Source of the DNA: Porticoccus sp950063125
Lineage (GTDB): Bacteria > Pseudomonadota > Gammaproteobacteria > Pseudomonadales > Porticoccaceae
Direction: 5' to 3' (one strand)
DNA length: 64,000 bases
NCBI RefSeq assembly: GCF_963973895.1
Contig: NZ_CAXBBF010000001.1
Shown here: in pieces, positions 8,451 to 16,844 of the stretch
Layout of the letters: each line of letters opens with the position of its first letter
How positions within the stretch are numbered: the stretch's first letter is position 1
Position numbers and translations under genes: made by a program
Notes under the pieces: model-generated
Database searches by the model: none
Told to the model about the DNA's origin: nothing
What the model saw: only the letters and a program-made list of their open reading frames with translations

Positions 8451-9632
8451 ATGACAACCATTGGTACACCGCTCGCACCCCATGCCACTCGGGTGATGTT
8501 TCTCGGCAGTGGTGAGCTCGGCAAAGAGGTGGCGATAGAGTTGATGCGCTACGGTTGCGAGGTGATTGCCGTGGATCGCTATGCCAATGCGCCGGCCATG
8601 CAGGTGGCCCATCGCAGTCATGTGATCAATATGCTGGATGGCGAGGCGTTGCGCTGGTTGGTGGAGAATGAAAAGCCGCACCTGATTGTGCCGGAAATTG
8701 AGGCGATAGCCACTGCCGAGCTGGTCGCGCTCGAACAGGAGGGTTGGCTGGTGGTGCCCTCGGCGAGGGCGGTTCATCTGACCATGAACCGCGAGGGCAT
8801 CCGCCGACTTGCCGCCGAGGAACTGAGACTGGCTACCTCGCCTTACCGTTTTGCTGAAACCAGGGCTGAATATGATGCGGCTATCAGGACGGTCGGCCTG
8901 CCCTGTGTGGTGAAACCGATTATGTCTTCTTCGGGCAAAGGCCAGAGTACTGTCAAAACCGAAGAGCAGATTGATGCCGCCTGGGAGTACGCCCAATCCG
9001 GTGGTCGCAGCGGTCAGGGTAAGGTGATTGTCGAGGGGTTCGTGGAGTTTGATGAGGAAATCACCCTGCTTACGGTGCGTCATCGGGATGGCACCAGTTT
9101 CTGCGCGCCCATCGGCCATCGTCAGGAAAAAGGTGATTATCGCGAGTCCTGGCAGCCCCAGTTTATGGATGCCACTGTTCTCGAGGAAGCGCAACGGGTT
9201 GCCGCCGTCGTTACCGGTGCGCTGGGTGGTTATGGCCTGTTTGGTGTCGAGCTGTTTATCAAAGGCGATACCGTCTATTTCAGTGAGGTGTCGCCCCGGC
9301 CCCACGATACCGGTCTGGTGACGTTGATGTCGCAGAATCTGTCCGAATTTGCCCTGCACGCCCGGGCCATTCTCGGCTTGCCGATTCCAGTGATCCGACA
9401 GCTTGGGCCCTGCGCTTCAGCCGTGCTGTTGGTGGCTGGCGAATCCAGTGACATGCGCTACGGCAATTTGTCTGCGGCGCTAGCCGAGCCGGACACGGAA
9501 TTGCGTCTGTTCGGTAAACCGACGGTGCAGGGTGAACGCCGCCTCGGGGTTGCGCTGGCCCGTGGAGGCAGCACTGCGGTGGCTGTTGCCAAGGCGCTGC
9601 GGGTGATTGAGCAGATCGAGGTAACCCTGTAG
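8451..9632 (+). CDS. purT: Formate-dependent GAR transformylase
   Basis: PurT makes formyl-glycinamide ribonucleotide from GAR, formate and ATP in purine synthesis. The protein (393 aa) has the PurT layout: N-terminal fold with VMFLGSGELGKEVAIE, ATP-grasp domain with KPIMSSSGKGQS near residues 155-166, metal-binding FFGVELF-type segment (here LFGVELFIKGDTVYFSEVSPR) and the PRPHDTGLVT motif near 285-294. Length is standard. The ATG at 8451 follows AGGAGTGAAGC. It appears monocistronic. No unusual residues were seen. Confidence 0.97.
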   Translation: MTTIGTPLAPHATRVMFLGSGELGKEVAIELMRYGCEVIAVDRYANAPAMQVAHRSHVINMLDGEALRWLVENEKPHLIVPEIEAIATAELVALEQEGWLVVPSARAVHLTMNREGIRRLAAEELRLATSPYRFAETRAEYDAAIRTVGLPCVVKPIMSSSGKGQSTVKTEEQIDAAWEYAQSGGRSGQGKVIVEGFVEFDEEITLLTVRHRDGTSFCAPIGHRQEKGDYRESWQPQFMDATVLEEAQRVAAVVTGALGGYGLFGVELFIKGDTVYFSEVSPRPHDTGLVTLMSQNLSEFALHARAILGLPIPVIRQLGPCASAVLLVAGESSDMRYGNLSAALAEPDTELRLFGKPTVQGERRLGVALARGGSTAVAVAKALRVIEQIEVTL

Positions 9633-9726
9633 TGAATATTGTACAGGTCAGCGGTTGGGCTTGCCTCTGGCAAACCCGGTTTGTTGTGTTTATTCAGCCC
9701 ATCAAATGTTGATCTGGAGTATCCCT

Positions 9727-11628
9727 GTGAGTGGTGTAAACAGTGATCAATTAATTGTCTTTGCGGTGCTGGCCGCTACTTTGGGTATGTTCGTCTGGAA
9801 TCGCTGGCGCTACGATATCGTGGCACTGATGGCCCTGTTGGTCGTGGCGCTGGTGGGCATTGTACCGCCGGATCAGGTTTTTATGGGGCTTGGTCACCCC
9901 GCAGTGATTACGGTGGCGGCTGTGCTGGTGTTGAGTCGCGGGCTGCTCAATGCCGGGGTGGTGGACACCCTCTCAAAGCACCTGATGCGGGCGGGCAATG
10001 CACCCTGGATTCAGGTGGCGGTGCTGACCGGTATCGTGGCCATCTGCTCCGGCTTTATGAACAATGTCGGTGCGCTGGCGCTGTTTATGCCAGTGGCGGT
10101 GTGGATGTCCCGCCAGAGCGGCTTTTCTCCCTCCCTGCTGCTGATGCCATTAGCGTTTGGCTCGCTGCTCGGCGGTATGCTGACCATGATCGGCACCCCA
10201 CCCAATATCATCATTGCGTCCTATCGGGCAGAGGCCGGTGGTACACCTTTTGGCATGTTTGATTTTATGCCGGTGGGGGCGCTGGTGACGGTGGTTGGAG
10301 TGGCCTTTATCGCGCTGATCGGCTGGCGACTGACGCCCCGGCGTGAAGATCAGGATGACTCGGAATCGCTGTTTGAAATCAGTGCCTACCTGACGGAGCT
10401 GCGGATTCCGGAAGGCTGCAAATATGCGGGACAAACCCTTCACGACCTGTTGTCCGTCGTGCAGGATGATTCCGATGTGATGGTGGTGGGCCTCTACCGC
10501 GACGAACAGCGTCAGGAAATGCCATCCATCTACAAGGTGCTGCGGGAGCAGGATATTTTGCTGGTGGAGGCCGACTCGGACAGCCTCAAGTCATTGATCG
10601 ATGAGACCGGTCTCGAGTTGGCAGAGGAGCGCAGCAAAGAGGAGAATTTGGCAGACTCATCCGGAGATGATCTGGAGGAATCGCAGGTTGCTAAGGAGTC
10701 AACTCGGGTTGATAGAAGCAGCGATGCCACTGCCGAAGAAAAGACTGAGGAGAAACCAAAGACCAAACCCGGCAAGCTGACGTTGGTGGAAGCTATTGTC
10801 ACGCCCGGTTCGGTTCTGCTGGGCACAACCGCCACCGGTGTTGATTTACGCAAGCGCTTTAGCGTGAACGTGCTCGCTGTGGCCCGGCAGGGCCATCGGC
10901 TGCGGCAGCGGATTGGCAAAATCCGCTTTGTGGCGGGGGACATACTGCTGTTGCAGGTTCAGGAGGAGAATATGTCGGCAGCTCTTTCCAGTCTGGGTTG
11001 CCTGCCACTGGCTTCCCGGGGGCTGGAGATAGGTCGGCCACGCAAGGTTTTTCTGGCCATCGCGATCTTTGCCCTGTCGTTGGCGATGATAGCCCTGAAT
11101 CTGGTATCTGCCGCCACTGCACTGGTGTGTGGCGCATTGGTGATGGTGCTGGTGAATCTGGTGCCGCCGGGTGAAATCTACAAAAGTATCGATATGCCGG
11201 TGATTGTATTGCTGGCCGCCATGCTGCCGGTTGGCAATGCACTGGAAACGACCGGTGGCTCCCAATTGATTGCCGACGGACTATTGAATATTGCCGGCGC
11301 TGTTCCGCCGATAGCGACCCTGGCGATACTGATGACGGCAGTCATGCTGCTATCCAATGTAGTCAATAATGCCGCCGCTGCTATTCTGGCTGCCCCGGTA
11401 GCCATCAACCTTGCGCAGGGTATGCAGGTCTCGGCGGATCCCTTTCTCATGGCAGTGGCAATTGGTGCCTCCAGCGCTTTTTTAACACCTATCGGACATC
11501 AATCCAATACTTTGGTGATGGAGCCGGGTGGTTATCAGTTCGGTGACTATTGGCGTATGGGGCTGCCGCTATCCATACTGATCGTGGCTGGTGCCACGCC
11601 CATGATTCTTTGGGTCTGGCCACTCTAA
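9727..11628 (+). CDS. SLC13-type permease with two RCK_C domains
   Basis: An inner-membrane transporter of about 633 aa in the SLC13/CitM-like group. The two membrane halves carry the paired signatures SGFMNNVGALALFMPV (first half) and LSNVVNNAAAAILAAPVAI (second half), each with an Asn-rich re-entrant hairpin, plus GTPPNIIIA and SAFLTPIGHQSN. Between them lie two RCK_C (TrkA-C) regulatory domains. These are separated by a hydrophilic, acidic then lysine-rich stretch at about residues 298-345, which looks like an insertion. The GTG at 9727 is chosen because GGAG lies seven bases upstream; ATG 9706 and TTG 9655 are in frame but would add residues not expected of the family. The transported anion is unknown. 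The small DUF1622 gene follows 17 bases later. Confidence 0.88.
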   Translation: MSGVNSDQLIVFAVLAATLGMFVWNRWRYDIVALMALLVVALVGIVPPDQVFMGLGHPAVITVAAVLVLSRGLLNAGVVDTLSKHLMRAGNAPWIQVAVLTGIVAICSGFMNNVGALALFMPVAVWMSRQSGFSPSLLLMPLAFGSLLGGMLTMIGTPPNIIIASYRAEAGGTPFGMFDFMPVGALVTVVGVAFIALIGWRLTPRREDQDDSESLFEISAYLTELRIPEGCKYAGQTLHDLLSVVQDDSDVMVVGLYRDEQRQEMPSIYKVLREQDILLVEADSDSLKSLIDETGLELAEERSKEENLADSSGDDLEESQVAKESTRVDRSSDATAEEKTEEKPKTKPGKLTLVEAIVTPGSVLLGTTATGVDLRKRFSVNVLAVARQGHRLRQRIGKIRFVAGDILLLQVQEENMSAALSSLGCLPLASRGLEIGRPRKVFLAIAIFALSLAMIALNLVSAATALVCGALVMVLVNLVPPGEIYKSIDMPVIVLLAAMLPVGNALETTGGSQLIADGLLNIAGAVPPIATLAILMTAVMLLSNVVNNAAAAILAAPVAINLAQGMQVSADPFLMAVAIGASSAFLTPIGHQSNTLVMEPGGYQFGDYWRMGLPLSILIVAGATPMILWVWPL

Positions 11629-11645
11629 AACAGGACAGGAATATC

Positions 11646-12002
11646 ATGGGACTTATCGAGATTATTTCTCTGGCTGGATATGCGATCGAAGCTGCCGGTG
11701 TGTTGGTGGTGATGATCGGCTCTGTCCTCTCTACCCTCAATTTCCTGCGGGGCTATCGCCATCAGTCGGAGGGTGTTGCTTACCGGGTGTATCGCAGGCA
11801 GCTGGGGCGCTCGATAATTCTGGGGTTGGAGTTCCTGATCGCCGGGGACATCATTCGCACCGTGATTGTAGAAACGTCACTGGAGAATGTTGCCGTACTC
11901 GGCCTGATTATTCTGATCCGAACCTTCCTCAGCCTGACGCTGCACCTTGAAATCGAGGGTCGATGGCCCTGGCAGCCGGAGGACAAGGGACCCGTACAAT
12001 AG
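11646..12002 (+). CDS. DUF1622 family membrane protein
   Basis: A 118-aa protein with three membrane segments, matching the DUF1622 family in length and in the pattern EAAGVLVVMIGS near the start, YRRQLGRSIILGLEFLIAGDII in the middle and IRTFLSLTLHLEIEG near the end. Function is not known. AGGA at proper distance supports ATG 11646. It follows the SLC13 gene by 17 bases on the same strand and is probably in its operon. The next 240 bases contain the decayed selO fragment described separately. Confidence 0.85.
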   Translation: MGLIEIISLAGYAIEAAGVLVVMIGSVLSTLNFLRGYRHQSEGVAYRVYRRQLGRSIILGLEFLIAGDIIRTVIVETSLENVAVLGLIILIRTFLSLTLHLEIEGRWPWQPEDKGPVQ

Positions 12003-12026
12003 GCCAGTTAAACAGAACCCTGTTGA

Positions 12027-12150
12027 GTCATTAAACGTTCGGATGGTTGGTTGGCAAATCCTGTCAGGAGGAGCGGCTCATACTCAGCTGTTCGCTCCAG
12101 GCCGGTGGGTGCCTGGCGTATTCCTCACGGGTGCTCATCAAAGGGCATTT
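12027..12150 (+). repeat. Direct repeat copy A (decayed copy of the selO 3' end)
   Basis: These about 124 bases align with 13263-13390 in the same orientation, with roughly 15 substitutions, a one-base and a five-base gap (about 85-90% identity by eye). The other copy is the real 3' end of selO plus about 35 bases beyond its stop. The two copies flank mscS; stop codon to stop codon they are 1235 bases apart. Confidence 0.85.
12064..12150 (-). pseudogene. Remnant of a selO 3' end
   Basis: Read on the minus strand this piece encodes PFDEHP, then a net five-base deletion, then EEYARHPPAWSEQLSMSRSS and a stop. The intact selO protein ends PFDEHPDCEEYARHPPVWSQ...SVSCSS. The fragment is therefore a diverged copy of the last 28 or so codons, frameshifted and without the rest of the gene. 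The redox-active C-terminal Cys of SelO is Arg here. The remaining bases 12151-12243 show no feature. Confidence 0.8.
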
Positions 12151-12243
12151 TATGCTTCCTATACTTCTTGCCTTCATCTGTGTCAGCCTCGGATGGTGAC
12201 CGTTCTGGCCTATATTCTTGCATATTTCCGTTTCAAGAAATGA

Positions 12244-13134
12244 TTATGAATCGGCGGTTTGGGACCCATTTTTTATCGGAGGTCTGACAAGCTGTACCTG
12301 GCCGTCGATATGTACATCACGTTGCGGAAATGCAATAACAATGTCGTTGGCTTCGAAAAGTTCGGTAATCCGGAAACGAATATTGGAGCGTAGTGTTCTA
12401 AGATCGGTATCTCCGAAGCTGTCAATCCAGACATAGACATCGAAGATCAGCGCGCTGTCTCCGAAGTCTTCAAAAATGACTTTTGGAGCCTTTTCTTCCG
12501 ACAGTACTTCCGGCTCTTCAACGGCGGCCTGCATGATCAGATCGGCAACTTTCCTGATCGGCGAACCATAAGCGACACCGACAGTGATAGTGGTCCTTAC
12601 CATGCGATCCACCAGTGTCCAGTTGACTACCATGTTTTCCAGTAACTGGCTGTTGGGAATAAGAAGATGAACGCCGTCTATGCGGCGGATTCTGGTGGAA
12701 CGTGTATTGATGGTATCTACGCTACCTCTGACGTCACCGATCTCCAGGAAATCCCCGATCCGGATCGGTTTCTCCCACATCAGTATCCAGCCGGAAATAA
12801 AATTGTTGATAATATTCTGTGCACCGAAACCGACACCGATTGCAATGGCGCCTGAAACAAAGGCGAAGGCTGCCAGGGGAATACCGAGAATACCGAGCCC
12901 TGTGATAATGACGATAGTCAGGATCACTATGAAATAGAGACGCTGGATCAACAGGGCGACATCAGCGTTGAAGTTCCTGGCGTTCAGGGTCTTGTTCAGC
13001 AGGTGACTCGATTTCTTGATGAAAAGATAGATCAGCCACAGTACGAGAGGAATAAGAAAAAGGTGGGCGAGCGTTATTGCCTGGTCGCTGATCTGAAAAA
13101 GCTGATAGGTGAAAATATCCTGAAATGTCTCCAT
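12244..13134 (-). CDS. MscS family mechanosensitive channel
   Basis: A 296-aa small-conductance mechanosensitive channel that releases solutes on hypo-osmotic shock. The pore helix (TM3) with its Gly/Ala packing pattern is visible as GAIAIGVGFGAQNIINNFISG at about residues 93-113, followed by the beta-domain motif PIRIGDFLEIGDVRGSVDTI and ENMVVNWTL. Length matches E. coli MscS (286). ATG 13134 is preferred over a GTG one codon earlier. The gene lies between two copies of the 3' end of selO, which suggests that it entered or was rearranged at this site. Codon style does not differ strikingly from its neighbours. Confidence 0.92.
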   Translation of the reverse strand: METFQDIFTYQLFQISDQAITLAHLFLIPLVLWLIYLFIKKSSHLLNKTLNARNFNADVALLIQRLYFIVILTIVIITGLGILGIPLAAFAFVSGAIAIGVGFGAQNIINNFISGWILMWEKPIRIGDFLEIGDVRGSVDTINTRSTRIRRIDGVHLLIPNSQLLENMVVNWTLVDRMVRTTITVGVAYGSPIRKVADLIMQAAVEEPEVLSEEKAPKVIFEDFGDSALIFDVYVWIDSFGDTDLRTLRSNIRFRITELFEANDIVIAFPQRDVHIDGQVQLVRPPIKNGSQTADS

Positions 13135-13262
13135 CACTGCGGTTCACCCATCGATATACTCTGCTTTTTCATGCATCCCATCCTGTATTGTTTTTATCTT
13201 TCCACATTGTAGATCATGTCAATACTCTGGCTCACGCTGCTTTTGCCTTCAAGTTTGAGTCT

Positions 13263-13390
13263 GTCATCGAACGTTCGGATGGTGGTTGATAAATTCTGTC
13301 AGGAAGAACAGCTCACACTCAGCTGTTGGCTCCAGACCGGTGGATGCCTGGCGTATTCCTCGCAGTCCGGGTGCTCATCAAAAGGCGTTT
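13263..13390 (+). repeat. Direct repeat copy B (functional selO 3' end and flanking bases)
   Basis: This is the partner of the repeat at 12027-12150. It contains the last about 30 codons and stop of selO on the minus strand plus about 35 downstream bases. Similarity stops at both ends in step with copy A. Confidence 0.85.
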
Positions 13391-14771
13391 GCAGCAGCTT
13401 GAGCAATCGGTCAATTTCACGATAATCCCCATCATCCTCGGCCTTGCGAATGGCGATTTCTGCCATGTAGTTGCGCAGCACATACTTTGGATTGGTTTTC
13501 AGCATGGCTTGACGGCGCTCCGCCGCTGAAATCTGTTCAGATTCTTTGGCGAGTCGCTGGTGATAGCGTTCAGCCCAGCTATCAAAAGTTGCGCGATCCA
13601 GAAACAGGTCACGCAGCGGGTCATTGGTACCTTTCTCCTGAAAGTCGCAGAGTTTGCGAAAGAAAATAGTGTAGTCGACATTGCTGGCTGTCATGGCCGC
13701 CAGCAGATCGTCGATGAGTGACTGATCGTTCTTCTCTGCCCTGACCAGACCGAGCTTTTGCCGGTGGAGCTGCAACAGGCTGTCAAAAAACAGCGGCTCG
13801 TATTCTTCCAGTACTGTGGTCAGTGCTTCCACGCTGAGCAGGCTGGTCAGTGCATTGGCCAGGGCATTGCAGTTCCACAGACCAATAATGGGCTGGCGCT
13901 TGAAGGCATAGCGCCCGCCGTGATCTGAATGGTTGCAGATAAAGTCCGGGTTGTAGGTGTCGAGAAAGCCGAACGGACCGTAATCGAGGGTGTCGCCAAT
14001 AATCGACATGTTGTCGGTGTTCATCACACCGTGGGCAAAGCCCACCGCCTGCCACTGGGCAATCAGCCGCGCTGTGCTGTGAACGGCGTGACGGAACATG
14101 GCCAGATATCGATCGTCAAAGGCCGTCAGTTCCGGCAGGTGTTGTTCGATCACATGGTCAGCCAGGATCTGGACTTGTTCGGTTTCACCCCGGTGATGAA
14201 AATATTCAAAGGAGCCGAAGCGGACATGACTGCGGGCCAGTCGGATCAGCATGGCGGCCTGCTCGGTGGTTTCGCGGTAGACCGGTTCGTCGCTGGCGGC
14301 GATGCTCAGTGCCCGGGTGGTGGCAATACCCAGCCCGTGCAGGGTTTCACTGCACAGGTATTCACGGATGGAGGAGCGCAGTACGGCGCGACCATCGCCG
14401 AAGCGGGAATAGGGTGTCTGTCCGGCCCCTTTGAGGTGGATGTCCCATTTGCCCTGTGGTCCATCCACTTCACCCAGTAACAGTCCGCGCCCGTCGCCCA
14501 ATCGGGGCACGTAGGAACCAAACTGGTGACCGCTGTAGACCATCGCCCGGGGGGTGCTGCCCGGCAGGGTGAGGTTGCCGCTGCACCACTGCAAAAACCA
14601 GTCCTTTTGCAATTCTGCGGTATCGATACCCAGCAGTTCGGCGGCATCCTCGTTGACGCTGACCAGCCAGGGGTTTTCAATGCCACTGGGTGTGACCGGA
14701 GTGGAGAAGTCCTCACCCAATGCGGCAAAACTGTTCTTGAAGTGCAGTGTGCTGATAATGTGGTCATCCAT
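13299..14771 (-). CDS. selO: SelO/YdiU family protein adenylyltransferase
   Basis: SelO is a pseudokinase that transfers AMP from ATP to protein Ser/Thr/Tyr residues. The 490-aa protein shows the family's segments GLLLGEVDGPQGKWDIHLKG, FGDGRAVLRSSIREYL and GVMNTDNMSIIGDTLDYGPFGF, which hold the inverted nucleotide-binding and metal-binding residues. It ends with SVSCSS; the Cys third from the end is the position of selenocysteine in some homologues. Length matches E. coli YdiU (478). The start is ATG 14771. The 3' end is duplicated on the far side of mscS. Confidence 0.96.
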   Translation of the reverse strand: MDDHIISTLHFKNSFAALGEDFSTPVTPSGIENPWLVSVNEDAAELLGIDTAELQKDWFLQWCSGNLTLPGSTPRAMVYSGHQFGSYVPRLGDGRGLLLGEVDGPQGKWDIHLKGAGQTPYSRFGDGRAVLRSSIREYLCSETLHGLGIATTRALSIAASDEPVYRETTEQAAMLIRLARSHVRFGSFEYFHHRGETEQVQILADHVIEQHLPELTAFDDRYLAMFRHAVHSTARLIAQWQAVGFAHGVMNTDNMSIIGDTLDYGPFGFLDTYNPDFICNHSDHGGRYAFKRQPIIGLWNCNALANALTSLLSVEALTTVLEEYEPLFFDSLLQLHRQKLGLVRAEKNDQSLIDDLLAAMTASNVDYTIFFRKLCDFQEKGTNDPLRDLFLDRATFDSWAERYHQRLAKESEQISAAERRQAMLKTNPKYVLRNYMAEIAIRKAEDDGDYREIDRLLKLLQTPFDEHPDCEEYARHPPVWSQQLSVSCSS

Positions 14772-14983
14772 TGAGGGTTAAAAAGTGTCTTGGCAAATGG
14801 CAGGGCAGGTTTTGCGACCGCTACTTTACGGTGTTTTCGTTGCCGGTTTGTTCCGGTTACTGTAACAGCTGTCTGCAGGTTGTATCACCCCGCTGCCTTG
14901 TCCCTGCGTTAAATACGCTTAAAAACTGGCTATCCGCCGCAAGGGGTATGATAATTTGCCCAGCAACCAGGGGAGCTCTATTG

Positions 14984-15646
14984 ATGCCTATGAACCCGGC
15001 ATTGCAACTGACAGCAGAAGAGCTGGAAAAAAAGGTCGCCTCTCTGCATTTTTTCAAGGAAGTCGGCCGTCACGACCCACAGCAGCTGCGCATACTGATT
15101 CAGCAGTCCCATCTCTATTCTGTAGCACCCGGTGAGACGTTCCTCAAGGCCGGCGAACAGGGCAGCTGGATGTACTTCCTGATGCGAGGCAAATTGCTGG
15201 TATGCGACCCGCTCGATCACAGCAAAGTGATCGGGGTTTTGATTCCGGGGGACGTGTTTGGCGAAATTGCCGTGATTACCGGCAATAAAAGAACACAGGA
15301 TATTGTCGCTCCGGGGCTGATTCGTGAAGCCATTGTGTTCGCCACGGACTTTGCCTGCCTGCATGCCAAACCTGAGCACAATCCGTTGACGCTGCCGACC
15401 AAACTGATTGTCTATCGGCAGATTGTACATATCCTCCGCTGGCGCATAGAACTCTATCGCTCCCGGTTTCCCGATCACCCCATGGTGCGGGTACCGTTCA
15501 ACCTGATTCACCGTTCTCCCGCAGGCGATACGGAAGAGGAATTGCAGGAACAGCGGGACTACGCCCTGTTTCTGGCTGACCGTCTGCAGCAGCTCAATAC
15601 AAAACTCGGGCCGATCAACAACGATGTCGGGGATGTTGTGAGTTGA
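14984..15646 (+). CDS. Cyclic nucleotide-binding domain protein
   Basis: A 220-aa soluble protein with one cNMP-binding domain at about residues 15-135 (for example GETFLKAGEQGSWMYFLMRG, then IPGDVFGEIAVITGNKRTQD; the phosphate-binding cassette reads FGEIAVITGNKRT). No helix-turn-helix DNA-binding domain follows, so it is not a Crp-type activator; the C-terminal third is helical and charged. GGGAG eight bases upstream of ATG 14984 fixes the start; longer readings upstream would use a Cys-rich unlikely N-terminus. It is divergent from selO. Target and ligand are unknown. Confidence 0.8.
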   Translation: MPMNPALQLTAEELEKKVASLHFFKEVGRHDPQQLRILIQQSHLYSVAPGETFLKAGEQGSWMYFLMRGKLLVCDPLDHSKVIGVLIPGDVFGEIAVITGNKRTQDIVAPGLIREAIVFATDFACLHAKPEHNPLTLPTKLIVYRQIVHILRWRIELYRSRFPDHPMVRVPFNLIHRSPAGDTEEELQEQRDYALFLADRLQQLNTKLGPINNDVGDVVS

Positions 15647-15752
15647 AGGTCTTCGCGATTCGCGTTTCATCCTCTTATTGGCTCGGCTACCATGGCCGCT
15701 GCGGTGCAGAATGGTCTGCGTGCGAGCTGTGGTGCTCTGTGGGAGAACATAA

Positions 15753-16844
15753 TTGAATGCCAATGTGAAAATCGCACTGGTGATCCTGGTGTTAATCATC
15801 ATCTGGTTTGTCAGTGGCTTGGTGACGGGTAACGGTGAGATCACACCAGCGGACGACCCGGCGGTTGCAAGTGAGTTGACCAAGGTCAGGGTTCGCTGGG
15901 TAGAGGCAGAAGATTACTCCCGCCAGATCTCCGCCCGGGGCAGGACGGCGCCGAATCGCCATGTGACCCTGCGGGCTGAAGTCAGTGGGCGGGTGGTAGC
16001 GGTGCCCGCGGACAAGGGGCAAGCGGTCGATGAAGGCGATACCATTTGCGAACTTGCCAAGGAAGACCGCGAGCAGCGGGTACAGGAAGCCCAGGCATCG
16101 GTCGCTCAGGCAGAAATCGACTATCGCGGTGCCCTGAAGCTGAAAGAAAAGGGCTATCAGTCCGATTCGGCCATTGCCCAGGCCAATGCACGTCTGGAAA
16201 GCACCAAAGCGACCCTTCGCCTCGCGGAAATCAATTTAGCCAATACCCGTATTGCGGCCCCATTTGCCGGTTTTGTCGACGACCGGCCCGTGGAGGTGGG
16301 CGATTACATGGACCGCAATCATATCTGTGCCGAGATCGTGGAAATGAACCCGCTGAAAGTGGTTGCGCGCCTTTCGGAGCGCGAAGTGGTTCGCGCCGAG
16401 GTTGGCGGTAAGGCATCGGTACGGCTGGCCACGGGGCAATTGGTCAGCGGTGAGGTGACCTATCTCAGTCACCTGGCCGAACCACAAACCCGCACCTATG
16501 AAATGGAGATCACCCTGCCGAACCCTTCTTTCCAGCTTCGCGCCGGTGTGGCCAGTCAGGTGATGGTGGCTACTCAAGTATTTCAGGCCCACCGTGTGCC
16601 GGCATCCCTGCTGGCCCTGGGTGATGGTGGTGAACTTGGCTTGAAAGTCATCGATCGGGATGATCGGGTGGATTTTGTCCTGATCGATCTGATCGGTGAT
16701 GACGGCGAGGGCGTGTGGGTTGCCGGGCTACCGGAACGCACCCGTGTCATTACCGTTGGGCAGGAATATGTCTCTGCGGGTGAACAGGTGGTGGCAGAAG
16801 AGGAAGAAGCACTTCCTGTTGCAGAGGTTCAGTCTGCCCAATGA
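15753..16844 (+). CDS. RND efflux periplasmic adaptor subunit
   Basis: A 363-aa membrane fusion protein anchored by an N-terminal hydrophobic segment (about residues 5-25). It has the usual biotinyl-lipoyl-like hairpin with AEVSGRVVAVPADKGQAVDEGD (residues 73-94), a short alpha hairpin (about 105-155) and the beta-barrel region with RIAAPFAGFVDDRPVEVGDY. It links the inner-membrane pump encoded next to an outer-membrane channel. The start is TTG 15753 with GGGAG nine bases upstream; the overlapping ATG at 15757 is out of frame and stops at once. Its stop overlaps the ATG of the permease gene. No outer-membrane factor gene is nearby, so a shared TolC is probable. Confidence 0.92.
   Translation: MNANVKIALVILVLIIIWFVSGLVTGNGEITPADDPAVASELTKVRVRWVEAEDYSRQISARGRTAPNRHVTLRAEVSGRVVAVPADKGQAVDEGDTICELAKEDREQRVQEAQASVAQAEIDYRGALKLKEKGYQSDSAIAQANARLESTKATLRLAEINLANTRIAAPFAGFVDDRPVEVGDYMDRNHICAEIVEMNPLKVVARLSEREVVRAEVGGKASVRLATGQLVSGEVTYLSHLAEPQTRTYEMEITLPNPSFQLRAGVASQVMVATQVFQAHRVPASLLALGDGGELGLKVIDRDDRVDFVLIDLIGDDGEGVWVAGLPERTRVITVGQEYVSAGEQVVAEEEEALPVAEVQSAQ

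Noticed and set aside
12027..13390. Insertion sequence with terminal repeats around mscS
   Set aside because: Repeats are direct and are gene ends of selO, there is no transposase and no target-site duplication can be identified.
14771..14983. N-terminal extension of the cyclic nucleotide-binding protein by 71 codons
   Set aside because: Cys-rich unlikely sequence; GGGAG before ATG 14984 marks the real start.
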